DNA of 64,000 nucleotides from Liolophura sinensis. Lineage: Eukaryota > Mollusca > Polyplacophora > Chitonida > Chitonidae. Position numbers and translations under genes: made by a program. Position 1 is the first letter of the stretch. Each line of letters begins with the position of its first letter. The stretch spans positions 18,593,338 to 18,657,337 of the forward strand of contig NC_088302.1 in the NCBI RefSeq assembly GCF_032854445.1, in the 5' to 3' direction. This document shows, piece by piece, positions 46,726-60,400 of the stretch. The notes under the pieces are model-generated. The model did not search any database and was not told where the DNA came from. It saw only the letters and a list, made by a program, of their open reading frames with translations.

Positions 46726-46731
46726 AATAAA
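46726..46731 (+). promoter_or_regulatory. CNTLN: Candidate CNTLN polyadenylation signal
   Basis: First AATAAA that I find on the + strand after the CNTLN stop, giving a 3' UTR of about 2.2 kb that includes a SINE. A second AATAAA is at 47152. Non-canonical signals nearer the stop cannot be excluded. Confidence 0.35.
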
Positions 46732-47164
46732 TTATTATGAATTTTAATCTGCCCTTGATATTCCTTGGAATTTTGACACCTACATACATTGTTTTAGTTG
46801 CACATGTACATGACGGGGCTTTTGATAGCTAAAGTCGCTAAAGCATTTCTGTCTCCACCAGTGAGTTCGGGTGCTTGAATCTAGCCCTTGCTTCTTAATA
46901 TACAGCTGTAAAATTGTTAGAGGTTAGAGGAATTTGAGGTTTCTTAGGTTTCTGGCTGATGGTTTTCTCCATGCTGTGCCTAATTTTTATGCACGCATAC
47001 TGGATAATTTCAGCAATCAGATGTAATTCTGCATTGCCATTTCATCCATTTCTGCTCTTCTGATTCAGCCGCATCAACTTGTTTGATTGAAGTATTGGAC
47101 AAGCTCTTGCTGGCCAAGTTTAAGACATTTCCTCAGATTTAACCCTCGACAAATAAAGTTGTCA

Positions 47165-47630
47165 ACTTGAATCATGCCACGCAGTGCATGAGGAGACCTT
47201 TGACCAGTAAAGCTGTCGGCTTGAATCATGCCACGCAGTGCAGGAGACCTTTGACCAGTAAAGCTGTCTGCTTGAATCCTGCCACACAGTGCAGGAGACC
47301 TTTGACCAGTAAAGCTGTCGGCTTGAATCAAGCCATACAGTGCAGGAGGAGACTTTGGACCAGTAAAGCTGTCGGCTTAAATCATGCCATGCAGTGTAGT
47401 AGGAGACCTTTGACCAGTAAAGCTGTCGGCTTGAATCATGCCATGCAGTGCATGAGGAAACCCCTGACCAGTAAAGCTGTCCGCTTGAATCATGCCACAC
47501 AGTGCAGGAGGAGACCTTTGACCAGTACAGCTGTCTGCTTGAATCATGCCATGCAGTGCAGGAGGAGACCCCCGACCAGTAAAGCTGACGGCTTGAATCA
47601 TGCCACACAATGCAGTAGGAGATTTGTCAG
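47165..47630. repeat. 54/51-bp tandem array, nine units
   Basis: Unit ttgaatcatgccacgcagtg plus caggaggagacctttgacca and gtaaagctgtcggc. Unit lengths are 54, 51, 51 and then 54, so length changes are in threes and frames stay open on both strands (157 codons +, 148 codons -). It lies between the likely polyadenylation sites of two convergent genes. Confidence 0.9.
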
Positions 47631-48100
47631 ACACATGTAACGGTTGTTTTATCCTGGCACTGCCGTTTCCTTAACCCATGAAATGGGGTCCATTCTACAA
47701 AGCCATTTCTGACTTTAGTCAAAATTTTCAATACATATACTATCTTAAAGCTTATTCTTCATCTGTAGAGATCAAAATTTTTATCCACCTCATCAACATT
47801 ATTTTAATTTTATGTAGATGTCCAAATTTTGCCTTTCAGTACCACACATTAAGCATTGTGAAGAGTTGTTAAATTTTAACATTGACTTGATTTAAGTCAC
47901 ATATTTTAAGTATAGTATAAAACACTAATCAAATAGGTCATTTTGCACACATGAATTCTACTGTTGGACAACTTACAACGAAACTGAAAGCTGTACAACT
48001 TGTACCAGAATTGTACACTGTCAAGCATGGCAGTAAAATGGTGCAATATCACCACTTATATGAAAGACACATAACCACATGACTAAAGTTTATCTGACTG

Positions 48101-48106
48101 TTTATT
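48101..48106 (-). promoter_or_regulatory. CCDC171: Candidate CCDC171 polyadenylation signal
   Basis: AATAAA on the - strand (TTTATT as shown), about 245 bp after the TGA stop. This gives a short 3' UTR that ends before the 54/51-bp array. Confidence 0.5.
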
Positions 48107-48349
48107 AATGAGTATGTCATGAAAAAATAGATACAGATATCACAGCTGTCACTTGGACTGTCACACAAAACAATTTCTCCACTCTAGTACACATGATATT
48201 CATGTCGCTTAAAAATCTCTGTATAGTTATAGTCCAGTCATCAGTCATGCTTCTCCACAAGTTCATACATCAATTGCACAGCATATGACAACATGAAACA
48301 TCACATAATGCCAGGGGATTAATACTGCGTGGTGAGCAATGTGCCCCTA

Positions 48350-48413
48350 TCACCTCCCAGAGGCAGGGCGTGGGTAGGATCGCGCCAACTTCGGGGTCCG
48401 ATAATGAGACGGC
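48350..48413 (-). CDS. CCDC171: CCDC171 terminal coding exon
   Basis: Completes Lys, then PSHYRTPKLARSYPRPASGR and TGA. Basic, Pro-rich tail. Acceptor atgctttcag. The phase match and the similar composition of the preceding exon support it; the tail itself is not recognisably conserved. Confidence 0.75.
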
Positions 48414-51400
48414 CTGAAAGCATAATTAAAACATATTTTATTGCTACATTTGTAATGATTTATTTTAAATGGCCTTGCATGCAATGTAATCAATTCAGCA
48501 GGAACACTGGGACCATCTTCACAAAACTTTGTAATTCTGATTTGTGGTGACTTTCTATTTTCTATTAAACAATCTTTATAGGAAGACTGAAGACATATGT
48601 ATTTGAGAGTATGTATACATATGTATGCCTCAGAGTGATTATTGGTTTCCACTGGTCAAAACATGGTCACAAGACTCTACAAAACTTGATGTACAAAAAT
48701 GGAGAGCTCAAAGAAAGCAAATGTCATGCTCACATTGTAATATCCCAAATTCATGATGCAATGGTCAATGATCACGTGCGTTTATTCTACTGCAGTTGCC
48801 TCCCTTTGTGTGCCTCTGATGTCTGCTTGTTTGTAAAGTAAACAACCAGACCATGGCTAGATCTGCTATCCATGTACAAATCTTTCAATTTAAAGTACCA
48901 AATGAGCAACTGTACTGGGTTTTTTTCGGTTTTTGTTTTTGGGTATGATAAAACACATAGTGCATGCTTGGGATGAAATATCAGGAATATTGACAAGTGA
49001 TACTCAACTCATGCTTTGCACTCATTAAATATAACTTCTCTTGAGCTGACAATTCCTGATATCTCATCCTTCAGCATGCACTATCTCTATACTGTTTTAC
49101 ACATATGCCTTGCTGCATTACCAAGTAAACCAAACAAATTTTCCCGAACAGGCATCTATAAACTTGGGTTTACTTCATAAAGCAGTCAAGCCAACCTTAC
49201 ATCCACTGTGAATGATAAAAAAACAAACATTCAAGGTTTTTCACCGCTGGCTACTCACTTTGCAGGTGATGGTTTCCATGAAGCTAGTTTAGGTGATGGG
49301 GACTGCATATTAAATGATACCTCAGAATCCTCCCTAAAACGAATACAACAACAGTCAGCTGGATCAGAACACATTATGTCTTAGTTCTGTTCAGTGTCAT
49401 ACACACGATCACAAAGCATCTTTTCACTTTCGAAGTGCCAACACTATGTGTGTCCAAGCAATGAAAAGACAAACCCAGGTGATAGAAGGACGAATGAATG
49501 AATGCTTGGGGTTTAACTTCCTTCATACTGACTGAAGGAAGAATTACACGGCTTTACTCTTCACAACTGTAATTGGGCAAAGTAAATAGATGACAATTAA
49601 TGGATGCTTACTTGAGCACATAGAATCTTTCCTTACTAACACTCTCGTCACTGTCCATTCGTGTCAGTCCCATCACATCTCTCACGGGGTACTCCTACAA
49701 TATGTAACGAAAAGCACAGTACAGTGTATGTAACAGAGTGCACAGTAAATGTATGTCACAAAGTGCATAGTACAGTGTATGTAACAGAGTGCACAATACA
49801 GTGTATATCACAAAGTGCACAGCACTGTGTATGTAACAGAGTGCACAGTACAGTGTATGTAACAGTGCACAATACAGTGTATATCACAGAGTGCACAGTG
49901 CAGTGTATGTAACAGTGCACAATACAGTGTATATCAGAGAGTGCACAGTACTGTGTATGTAACAGAGTGCACAATACAGTGTATATCACAAAGTGCACAG
50001 CACAGTGTATGTAACAGAGTGCCTACTGCAGAGTATGTAACAGAGTGCACAGTACAGTATGTACAGTACAGTGTATGTAACAAAGTAAAAAGGTCAATGA
50101 ATGTAACAGTGTATCTTACATTTATTTATTTGATTGGTGTTGCCACATTCAAGACTGTTAGTGTATGTTACATCAACAAGATCAGACAATTGAAGTCACA
50201 TACAGCTATATTTGTCTTGTATATAAATGACATTCTCAGATAAATGTGACATGGACAACTGGTAAGTGTCTGACCTCATCCTGGTACTCCCTGCTGGCTA
50301 CTGCTGATAGCTCTGTCTTGAGGCTGGCAATGTGCTGTTTGTGGGACACAAGCTCTGCCTCTACAGCCTTCAGCCTGCTGAATGTCTGGACCAGTGTGTC
50401 CACAAATTCGCCAACCAAGTTCTGAAACATGACGAACAGTAGGTGATGACAGAGTAAATTAACATTAGGTTGAGACATCAGTGAAATAACAGGTGAATAC
50501 AGATCTATTAATTACCATGTCAATAACCAGCACCAAAAAATCCGTGAACAATCTACCACCTAGATACCATATAAATACAGATTAATAAACTTAGAATGTA
50601 AATGCAGGCCAAGTCAAAGGTAAATAAGCTCAGAAGCAGACGGGTGCCCCATCAATGTGTTGCTAGGAGACAAACTGCCATTCTCAGATGAGCCTTGTGT
50701 TCAAGATGTCTCTTTCACAAAGACAAGGGTGACCATCAAGAAATTAATGATGGAAGACAGTAGCTACATTGGATTGCAGAGTAACAAAAATTAATCACAA
50801 CAGCCTTCTTCACGACCTCAAAGTATTTCGTTCACAAGATTATGTGGGACAGATGAAAAGAAACAGATAGCATTTCCATATCCTCTTACCACTTATACAA
50901 GCCAACAGTTTAACAGATCAAATTTTCTAAATTTTCCAGCAGTAGTAATGCACACAGAACCCAGTAATATGTTTGTCAGAGTGGACTGAGGCCTGACCAT
51001 ATCTACATGTACCTACCTGAGAAGCTATCAGCTCTGGTCCTGCCTTGCCCACATCTGCTGGTATGAAGTCCACATTGAGCAGCAGCTTGGGTAGTGACAA
51101 CTCCTCTATATGCTCCTTTGTGGATAATGCCTTCTTCACCTGTCAATCACAAACATATACACAACCAAGTGCCAATAATCTTAATTCCCAAGCAGAGATT
51201 ACTTTCTTTCTTTTACTCTCTCCGTCTCTCTCTCTTCTCCAAAGCCCAAATGTTGGTCAACCCAGTCAACATATTTATTTACTTATCTGACAGGTGTTTT
51301 AATGCAACATGGCAGGAAACCATGACCATCCGTAGGTTGGTGACAGTCCTTCCCACATAGTTAATATAAGGGAAGAGATAAACTGTTAGGACCCCATTGT

Positions 51401-54400
51401 TCCAACTGACCAGATGTGCACAGTGCGGATGAGTCACCTTTCTTGAGACTCAGCTCATACTGGCTTCCTCTCCGGCCATACGTGGGAAGGTCTGCCAGCA
51501 TCCTACGGATGATGGGCGGTTTCCCCCGGGCTCTGCCCGCTTTCCTCCCACCATAATTCTGGCCGCCGTTGTATAAGTGAAACAATCTTGAGCAGGGCGT
51601 AAAACACCAATCAAATAAATAAATGGAATCATTAGAATTCTCAGAATACGGTAAATTGAGCAAGCTAGTTAGTCATGGATGAAATTTTAGGTCATATACG
51701 GCAAGTAGTCATCATTTCAGCATTTCTAACTCGCATCCAAACTTTTCTTTCCCAACACAAGAACAATGGAATTCTACATCCACATTCCCAGGACCACTAC
51801 ACTGCTTCTTACTGTGACAAGAAATCCCCAGGCATGCAAGCTCTGCAAAGACGGTGGAACTTATATATACTGTTAAAAGTCCACCTTTTCAACTGTTATA
51901 GCACTTTTTTCAGTGGAATTTATTCATGCAGTTATTACGAAAATGACACTTTTTTTGAAAATTTTTTTTTGTCATTAAAGGTGTAAGCTTCATGGAATTA
52001 TGCAAATTATTTCTCTACACCCCATAGTTCTCTCAGAAGGTTTCAAAATACGGGTTGCTGAGGCGGTTAAAAAGGTGGAAGAATTAGGGTGATCTATTAT
52101 TCTATGTGGTTTCATTATGTCAGCATGCATGTGGTTACCTGGCTGACTGCACTCTCCACTGTTGTGATATAGGTAGCCAAGATCTCCTTATCCCTGAAAG
52201 TAACAAATAAATACTCAGATGACTGGGTGGAGAGGTGGGTGGTGACCTTAGTAAAAGTTGCATGTGAATTTAGAATGTACTGGGGATAATTAGCCTTAAC
52301 CTTACTGGTCTGTAGATAAGCATTGGCTTGGGGTTTTGATATTTAAATCTGAATATTCATCCTACAGTTGAAACACCTTAAAGTGACCACAACAAAAGAA
52401 CTGATAAATTCAGGTTATTAACAGGTCAGAAAAGCTGAGGGAGTCCCCAAATATGCATACCACACCCTGTCCCTAAAATGTGCACGCTGCCTCTTTTTTG
52501 TCTCACAAAATGGCAGTATGAAGTGCCACCATGCCCCTTTTTTTTTCAGAAATGTACCTTTGCACCCTACCCTTCTGATTTCAAGCTTTTGGATTTGGGG
52601 ACGATTCCATAAAGCTCTTTTTGACGTAAGTCAAACTTTAAAAATTCTGTATGATGCTTAGTTTTTGGTACTGGAAGTCGAAAATTGGCTACATTTGTCT
52701 TAGCGGGGACAAAATTTTAAATCTAAAGCCCAAATATAAGTTTTCAGACTGTATTTCATATTCTGACTTTCAGAATGGTTTGCGGAATTAGTCGCTGTAG
52801 TCAACTCTACATATTATCAGCAGATCTTGTTACACATCCTCTGAACGTGTTTACGATGCAATTAACAGCATACCAACCACTATCAAACTTACTCAACACA
52901 ACACTATTACACTGTGTGAACTTTGCCAAACCAGCCCTTTGTTCATAAAAGCAATAAAGCAAGTCTATTAATCATAGTACTTCCATGTTTAATTTACTAA
53001 GTAAGTAGTCTCTTACTTGGCAGCAGTCCTCAGAGCATTCTCAGCATCACTCAGGTTGTTCTGTAAACCCATCTTCTCCAGCTCCAGCTGACTAATTGTC
53101 TTGTTTAGCTGACGAATTGACTGCTCTTTTCTCTTCAGATCTCCTTTCGTCTGAGACAAACCCTAAAATTATGTAAAACTTACATGTACATTAAATGTCT
53201 TCAATGTACCAAAACACATTTGAAAAAATCATGAACAAGTGTTCAAACCTCCCTTTGTCTGTGACAAACCCTAAAATCATGCAAAATTTATGTGTACATT
53301 AAATCTTTTCAACATTTACATGTGGTCATCTTACCTGCACAGCCTCAGAGAGTGTGTGGTCTTTCAGCGCCCCCTGCTGGTTCTGCGCTGTCAGACGCGT
53401 AGAGAACTCCTCTAGCTGTCGACTCTGCTCCATCAGCAGTGTCTGCGCCTGCTCCTCCCTAGAAAGGGCACTGTTTAGCTCTGCACACATGCTCTCAAAC
53501 CTGGCCAGAGGAACTGTTCCCTCAGCAGCCTGGGGGGACACAGAGATAACACTAATAATCCATCAAGTGTGCAAACAGATGCATGACATATTTATAAACA
53601 CCCCCTCATAAAAAGTTGCATGGCCCAACCCAAGTCCTTTATTATTTAAGATGGAAAATATGGGTCATACCACCTTATGCAAAGAGGTATTTTCAAAATG
53701 CCAGGAGTCTACAGACAGGTTTGTTATCCATAATACATTGATCAGAACTTTTCTGGGACAATGTCTCAATCAGCAGATGCTAAGCTCTCACATGGCTCCA
53801 TTACCTGACTTCATAATTAACATTAGACAACACCAATATTATTTTGTGTTTAATCGGCGAGTTGACACTAAAAAATATAACAATGGAATAAAAATAAACT
53901 GAAAATCCTCTTTTTTATTTTGTCCGGTCTTTTTACCTAAATCAGATGGTTTTCAAGTTTTATTTTTATACCCACCTCCGACACCGAAAACATTTACTCT
54001 GCTTGTAAAACAGCAATTGGTGTGGCCATAAAGACATGATGTTATATCTGAAGAGAGACAACTGTTCAGGGGAGATAACTGACCTGCTCTCTGTAAGCTT
54101 GCACCTCATCCTCCAAGTAGGCCATATGCTGTCGGCAGGCTGTCAGCTCCTCACTCTCCTGCTTCAGGTTGGCGTTGTCCATCAGTAATGTGCGTCTCTC
54201 CACTTCCACTCCATGAAGACGCTGTGTCAGCTGTAACAAGTGCTGCTGCAGCAATGTGCTCACCTCCTGTTAACAGGTGTAGATAGTTTGTGTAAGCTTT
54301 TGGCAAAGGTATTAGTGTTTTTACATGTGCTGATAATAAACACTCACAGGAACCTCCCTTACATGAACAGTCACATGTTTTCTTTGGGTGGGTTAAATGC

Positions 54401-57400
54401 CTGCAGCTTTGTCATGCCATATTCTATATCACTATCCATGTAGATTTCTTCTATTCCTGAATCTAATGACCTTCATGTAAGACAAAACGAAATTTTGTAT
54501 CTGACCTACAATGTAGTCCATGACTAAGTTACTCATATTACCTGATTCTGAGAGCTATTTCATCTTAGAAAGATTTTTCAAGTTTATCTTGGTAGGGTGG
54601 CATCCTTCAGACAAATATGAGCTTTAGCACCAGATGTAATATTGTAAGCCTTTTATTTTCCTCTCGAAATGCTTGTCTCACGTGTAAATACAGTGATCTT
54701 TAATACGATTTACGGATCGTTTTGGAATCTCCTGCATACCTGGTGTGACAACATGCTGCCTTTCTGCTCTACTGTTATCGATCTCTGTAGTGTTGCATGA
54801 AGGCCTTTGCCTAGCCTCCTAATCAACGAGTGCTTGTCACGGAGCCCTGCCATTGGCTGGAGAGAGATGTTCTCAAAGTAAGGTACCAGTCTGTCGAGGA
54901 GGCGTGTGAAAAAGGTGCGAGCTGAGCCTGTCAGAGCTCGCGACTCCACTGGGTTTACTGAAAACACAGAGAGATCATGGTTCAGACACAAGATGGGGTA
55001 CACAGATTTAGGTAAAAATTGAAATAATGTCATCTCATCTGCAATTTTCACGCATTTCTCTTGTCTTTTCTGCATTAATTTTGAGTTTACACCCAAAATG
55101 GATGATTGTCTTCATGAGAACCCAAGAAAGGGCTCAACTAGTGGATGTATGTACACATATGTATGCTTGGGGTTCTACATTGTACTGGACAATTTTTCAG
55201 TCATATCACATGTATGTATGCTTAGGGTTCTACGTTGTACTGGACAATTTTCCAGTTATGTACATGTATGTATGATTGGGGTTGTACGTTGTACTGGACA
55301 ATTTTTCCAGTCATATCACATATATGTATGCTTGGGTTCTACGTTGTACTGGACAATTTTCCAGTTATGTACATGTATGTATGCTTGGGGTTCTACGTTG
55401 TACTGGACAATTTTCCAGTCATATCACAAGGAAGAGTCAGTGTGTGTATATATACTGTCTTCTTGTGGCAGAGTGAGTCCATGCCACCAAAGTGCTGCCG
55501 CCTCTGAAGTATCATGCTGAAGACACCAGGCATGACACCCCACCCAAAGTATCCTAATACAATGGGGCTCACCAACCCTTTACAATGGGAGACAAATCTT
55601 AGGCCTCTTAAAACTTAAGGTGTCCTCTGCCTACATTACGAGAATAACAATACCAGTGATTTCAATAACAACACCAGTCATCATGAATAATGGCAGCTGA
55701 TACTGTAATTCATGCAGGAAGAGAGCACTTCTATTTCAACAGTTACACTGCTTCTCGTTATAGATGGCTGGTGTGACCCATTAGTTCAGAATGTAAATAA
55801 TGGGGTCTGCCAGCCCTGTACAAAGGGAAGCAAATCTTGTAACTGATAAAACAGCAGTGCCCTCTACCTACTTAAATAACAATGCCACTGATTTCAATAC
55901 CAACACCAGTAATCATGAATAATAAGAGCTGACACCGTTATTCAAATAGATAGAGGGCACTGCTGTCAGTTACATGATTTGCTTCCCTTTGTAGAAGGCT
56001 GGCAGACCCCATTGCCCATGGCCAACATGGCATACAATGCTTAAATTGTGAATGGAAACCAATAATAGAATTTAAGCTATTTTTTCAGGATAGCAAGACA
56101 AGTACAGGATGCCATCTACCCAATCTATGATTGTGATACGAATAACTAATGATGATATTCAGCCAATGAGAACTCACCACTGTCTTTGATCTGGCCAATG
56201 ACCTCTTGTAGATCTGTGACAGAGGCAAGCACTGTGGAGAGGAGGTCAGCACTGGTCAGCCAATCAATGATGTGTCTGTTGCTGTCTGTGCTATCATCAC
56301 GGGGTGAGCTCCTGGACAAACCCACACCTGCAAACCAAACAACATCTCGTCTGTAAGGCAATTCCTTTCGCTCCCTCTGGCAAGTTACCTTTCTCACAGA
56401 TGATACACTGATAAGTACACTCTGCTGCTGGAAGACAAGTGCTCGTCAGCTAATGTTAGCATGTACAAAGGGCCACACAAGTATAATTATTGTCACCAAG
56501 GCTCCACAATCAGTGACAGTCGGTATATATAAAAATTTCCTCTCTAACTACGGGGTAAGACATCTGTGCAATTAAAAATTCCATCATCAAAACAAACCGC
56601 TGAATAGATTAATCGAGTTGGCAGAAAGTAAAGTTCTCTAATATTTGAAGAAATCCATTTCAAATGGGCAGTTCTGTCGTGTCATTGTTGATGACCAGTA
56701 AAATGATGTTCTTGCTGAGTTCAAGTTTTACTGTGTAATGCTGAAAGAGGGGAGCAGGAGAGGCAAATTGACAAAATACTAAAGCACGTATCGTGTTACC
56801 ATAGCAACCACATGTGCAACCTGATCAGCCAGAGACTAACCTGTGAAAGGGGTAGAAGCAGTAGTCACGCCTCCTGTACACACCAGCAGGCCATGGTTCC
56901 CTGAGATCGTGTCGTACGTCACAAACATCTTACTGCTTGCCCTTGTCCCGTGCTTCAGCCTATTGGCTGCCATCACAGCCACCACCCCAACCCTGAATGT
57001 CAGCAATGGGTGACGCTTGGAATGCAGCTTCCCTTTCCCTGGGCTTGACTTCTGCACCAGGTCTCCCTCACCGAATTCTGCGCTCAGGGCATTCACCATT
57101 TCCTGTACCTGTGTCTTGTACGTGTAAAAGTTGAAGAGCTCGTCCTCAAGGATCCTCCTCTCAGTGGCGAGAGCATTTGCGCGTGCATACAGCGGGTAGA
57201 GGGCACCACAGAGCAGACTGAGCGTGATGTGCAGACCCATGTTGTCCTGCTGGGCCTGAGCCAATCGGGTCCTCAACTCCACACACTCTGACTCTAAACC
57301 TTGCCGCAGACTACCGGACATTCGCACCTTCTCCCAGGCCTCGTCAGCTATCACCTGGCTCTGCTGATGATTACAATAAGCAAAGGTGTCCGTGGAAATA

Positions 57401-60400
57401 CAAATATACACCATAGCATCCAAAAGCCTCTATAACATACTAGTAGTTGACCTAAACTTTCCTCCACGTCTAAATTACTCATTGTGCCTCATAAAATGTC
57501 ACATTTTAGATTTACATACTTAATAATTTGATATAAGCCCGTTGTGGTGAGTAATGAATGAATATAATTATACCTTTGACCTGTTCTGTATGTCAGAGAT
57601 CAGCTGGTTATAATGCACCTTCAGATCCTCCTTCTGTTTCAGCCAGGTCTGTTCTCGTTCTGTGTTGATGTTGTTTAACTGGAACACCTGCTGCGTGTGT
57701 TCTCTCTCAAGACTTATCAGAACCTCCTCTTTACTCTGCAGTATTTCCTCTAGCTGAACAACCTGCCAATCAGAACATCTCAATATAAGTCTACATGTCT
57801 TAGAAACTGCAGTGAATCAGCTACATGCTGAGTGGCTTCTGTGGACGACGTGATTAGAGTGGCAACTTGCGATGACTCAGGAGCCTTTCACCAATGCATT
57901 TTTCTCACCTGTTGTTTATGGAAATGCGCTTGCTGTATGAGTGAAGACACCTCCTCCTTTATCAGGGTTGACATATCCTGCCAGGTGTATTGTGGGAATG
58001 GCTTCTCTGTAAACGATGGCATCACTCGTCCAGATAACAGCTGCTGATACAGGCCGTGAAGGTACATCATCTTCTCCTGTAACAACAAAACAACTCTTCT
58101 TATGCGTAACAGTTCAATTCCCTAAAAGCAACTTACGTCTCAAAACACATTCCTTGAAATAAGAGGAGTTCAAAGTATAGTTATTTTCTGAAGGAATGGT
58201 TGAATGTTTAGCACTGAGGTATGCCAAAGGTGAGAACTAATACTGAGTGAGTGAGTCCTTGGGGTTTAACATCGTGCTTAACAATTTTTCAGTCATATGA
58301 TGAAGGAGTCCTTAGAGTGCATCTAATGTGCCTCAATGTTGCAGGACAGATTTCCACCGCTCCTTTATCTAGTGCTGCTTCACTGACTACTTACCGAAGG
58401 CAAGTAAGCTACCCCCCACCCCCCCCACCCCCCACCCCCCCACCCCATTCATTATACTGATACGGGTCAATCAGTCCTTGCACTTCCTCTTAATGCTGAA
58501 TGCCAGGGAAGGAAACTGTAACTTCCTCTTTTAAGGTCTTAGGTGTGACTCGACCCAGGATTGACCCTGGATCTTCCACCTCCGAAGAGGACGCTCTACA
58601 GGACCATCAGAGCCAAACAACTAATGATGAGAAATTTGTAGTTAATTTCTTTATTCCTGTGCTAGAAAAACCCATTTCTGTGTGTATTACTACTCGTACA
58701 AGAATACAGCAATATAACACCTGACTGAAGATGGTCCTTGCTTTTACAGCAAATCACCATGCAAAAAGTGAAAGGGAAGCTGAATTAATTGCACATAAAG
58801 ATATGACAGACAGTATGACAAAGGTACATTAAATAACTCATTTCGACTAAACTGCTAAAACTAAAATTACTGGCACTAAACTTTAGCTGACTGACAAATA
58901 ACCAATAAATAACCAACTATTGTACTGACCTCATTTTCTTCTCTGTGTTTCTGGGTTAAATTCATCAGCTAAAGAGAACAGAATTAGAATGTATGTTAAA
59001 GAGATAAAAAGAATGACTTTAGCTTTATTAATTTATATGGATATACTTATTTTATTTTTAACTCTAGACTGCCGTGTACTTTCCTTTCTCCACAAAGCTA
59101 TTATCACACGCTCCTCTGTAGAGTGTAAAACACCTATCAAGAATTGAAGAAATAATTTTATACCGAGATGAGATTATCAAGAAGTGTTGTAATTAAACAA
59201 TGGAGGCCACCCTTTTGGGACAATCTGCAAAAAGTTTTTCTCCACTATATGCAGGCCTTAATTTCAATACAAAGCCATCACATAATGGTACTAAATGCTT
59301 CTGAAGCGCCTTCAAAAAAAGGTTCAAAAATAAGGCAGTGCTTTCCAGCAGACACCCAACAATATGTGGTGAAATAATGTTGTATCACACAGTGCATTAA
59401 CTTACACTGATGAACCTTACAGTAGAGCAGTGGCTCACACAGCAGTGAGCAGCCGTCCACACCCTGCAGTATGCATGCCCTGTAACACCCACAGAACTAC
59501 ATGTACGGGGCTGCTGTACAGTGCTAAAAGGTTTACAACTGTGTGTGTCTTTTCATGCAATGAAAGCTTTACTGTGTAACCGATAAATGACCCCAACTAT
59601 TTGGTTACATTTTTGAAAAAGCAGCCTTAACTCTTCAAGTGGTAACTGACTGGTGGAGGGATATGGCACAGAGAGCTATCGTCTTACCTCCTCTGACAGC
59701 TCCTGGGCGTGGACCATGTCCTTGTCTCTGTCCCTAGACGTACTGTGCAGGTCTAGCTTCATCCTGGCTAACAGCGTCTCCAGGTCTGTGTAGTCACTCC
59801 TTACCCTAATCAATTCACGCGACGCCTTCGCAAAGTTCTTCTCTGTGTCCTGACCAAGAAAGACCAACAGGGTTATATTTCTTCTTTTATGGGTGCTTAT
59901 GTAACATGGATAAATAGATTTTTTTTTTTCGATTCTACCACCACAGGACACTTTTGTAATATTCTAATAAGAAGAGTGGTAGTTGTGTATATTTGTGTGC
60001 AGATCAAAGATGAAAATGTTTTTATTTTCTTCGTATTTAAACAAGAAATTGTAATTTCTATGTGCAATAGGGATTTGTTAGAACATTATTGTAGTCCAAT
60101 TCATTACCGGTTCTCCGACAGCTGTGTTCGTAATGTGGGTAAGTACAAGTTTTGCGAAGACGGCATGACGTCATCGTTTTCTCCATTCAGTGTTTCTCTT
60201 TGCTGAATGTGACTCACTGATTCGAATATAAAAATGCAATTTTGTCTACTTCCATGTACATAAATACCTAATAATCTTGTACCAACTGTTACACCAATGC
60301 CACGTGAGCTGTTCTATGATATACGATGTAGTGTTACATAGAGAATTAGTGTACCGTACAGCGAAATGTTTATAACGATGTCGTCTGCTAGCGTGCACCA

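Larger units (their letters stand above)
44570..48349. other. Region between the two convergent stop codons
   Basis: 3.8 kb holding the CNTLN 3' UTR, a GAT microsatellite (44747-44769), a SINE A, the 54/51-bp array and the CCDC171 3' UTR. No further gene is supported. The open frame at 45786-45983 and others here have no coding features. Confidence 0.65.

Noticed and set aside
47162-47640. 157- and 148-codon overlapping frames as small genes
   Set aside because: Both are generated by the 54/51-bp array; composition follows the repeat unit.
49715-50095. CRISPR-like array
   Set aside because: Units are contiguous without unique spacers and lie in a eukaryotic intron.
55027-55520. 140-codon + frame and companions
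   Set aside because: Arise from the 55-bp array derived from a SINE tail.
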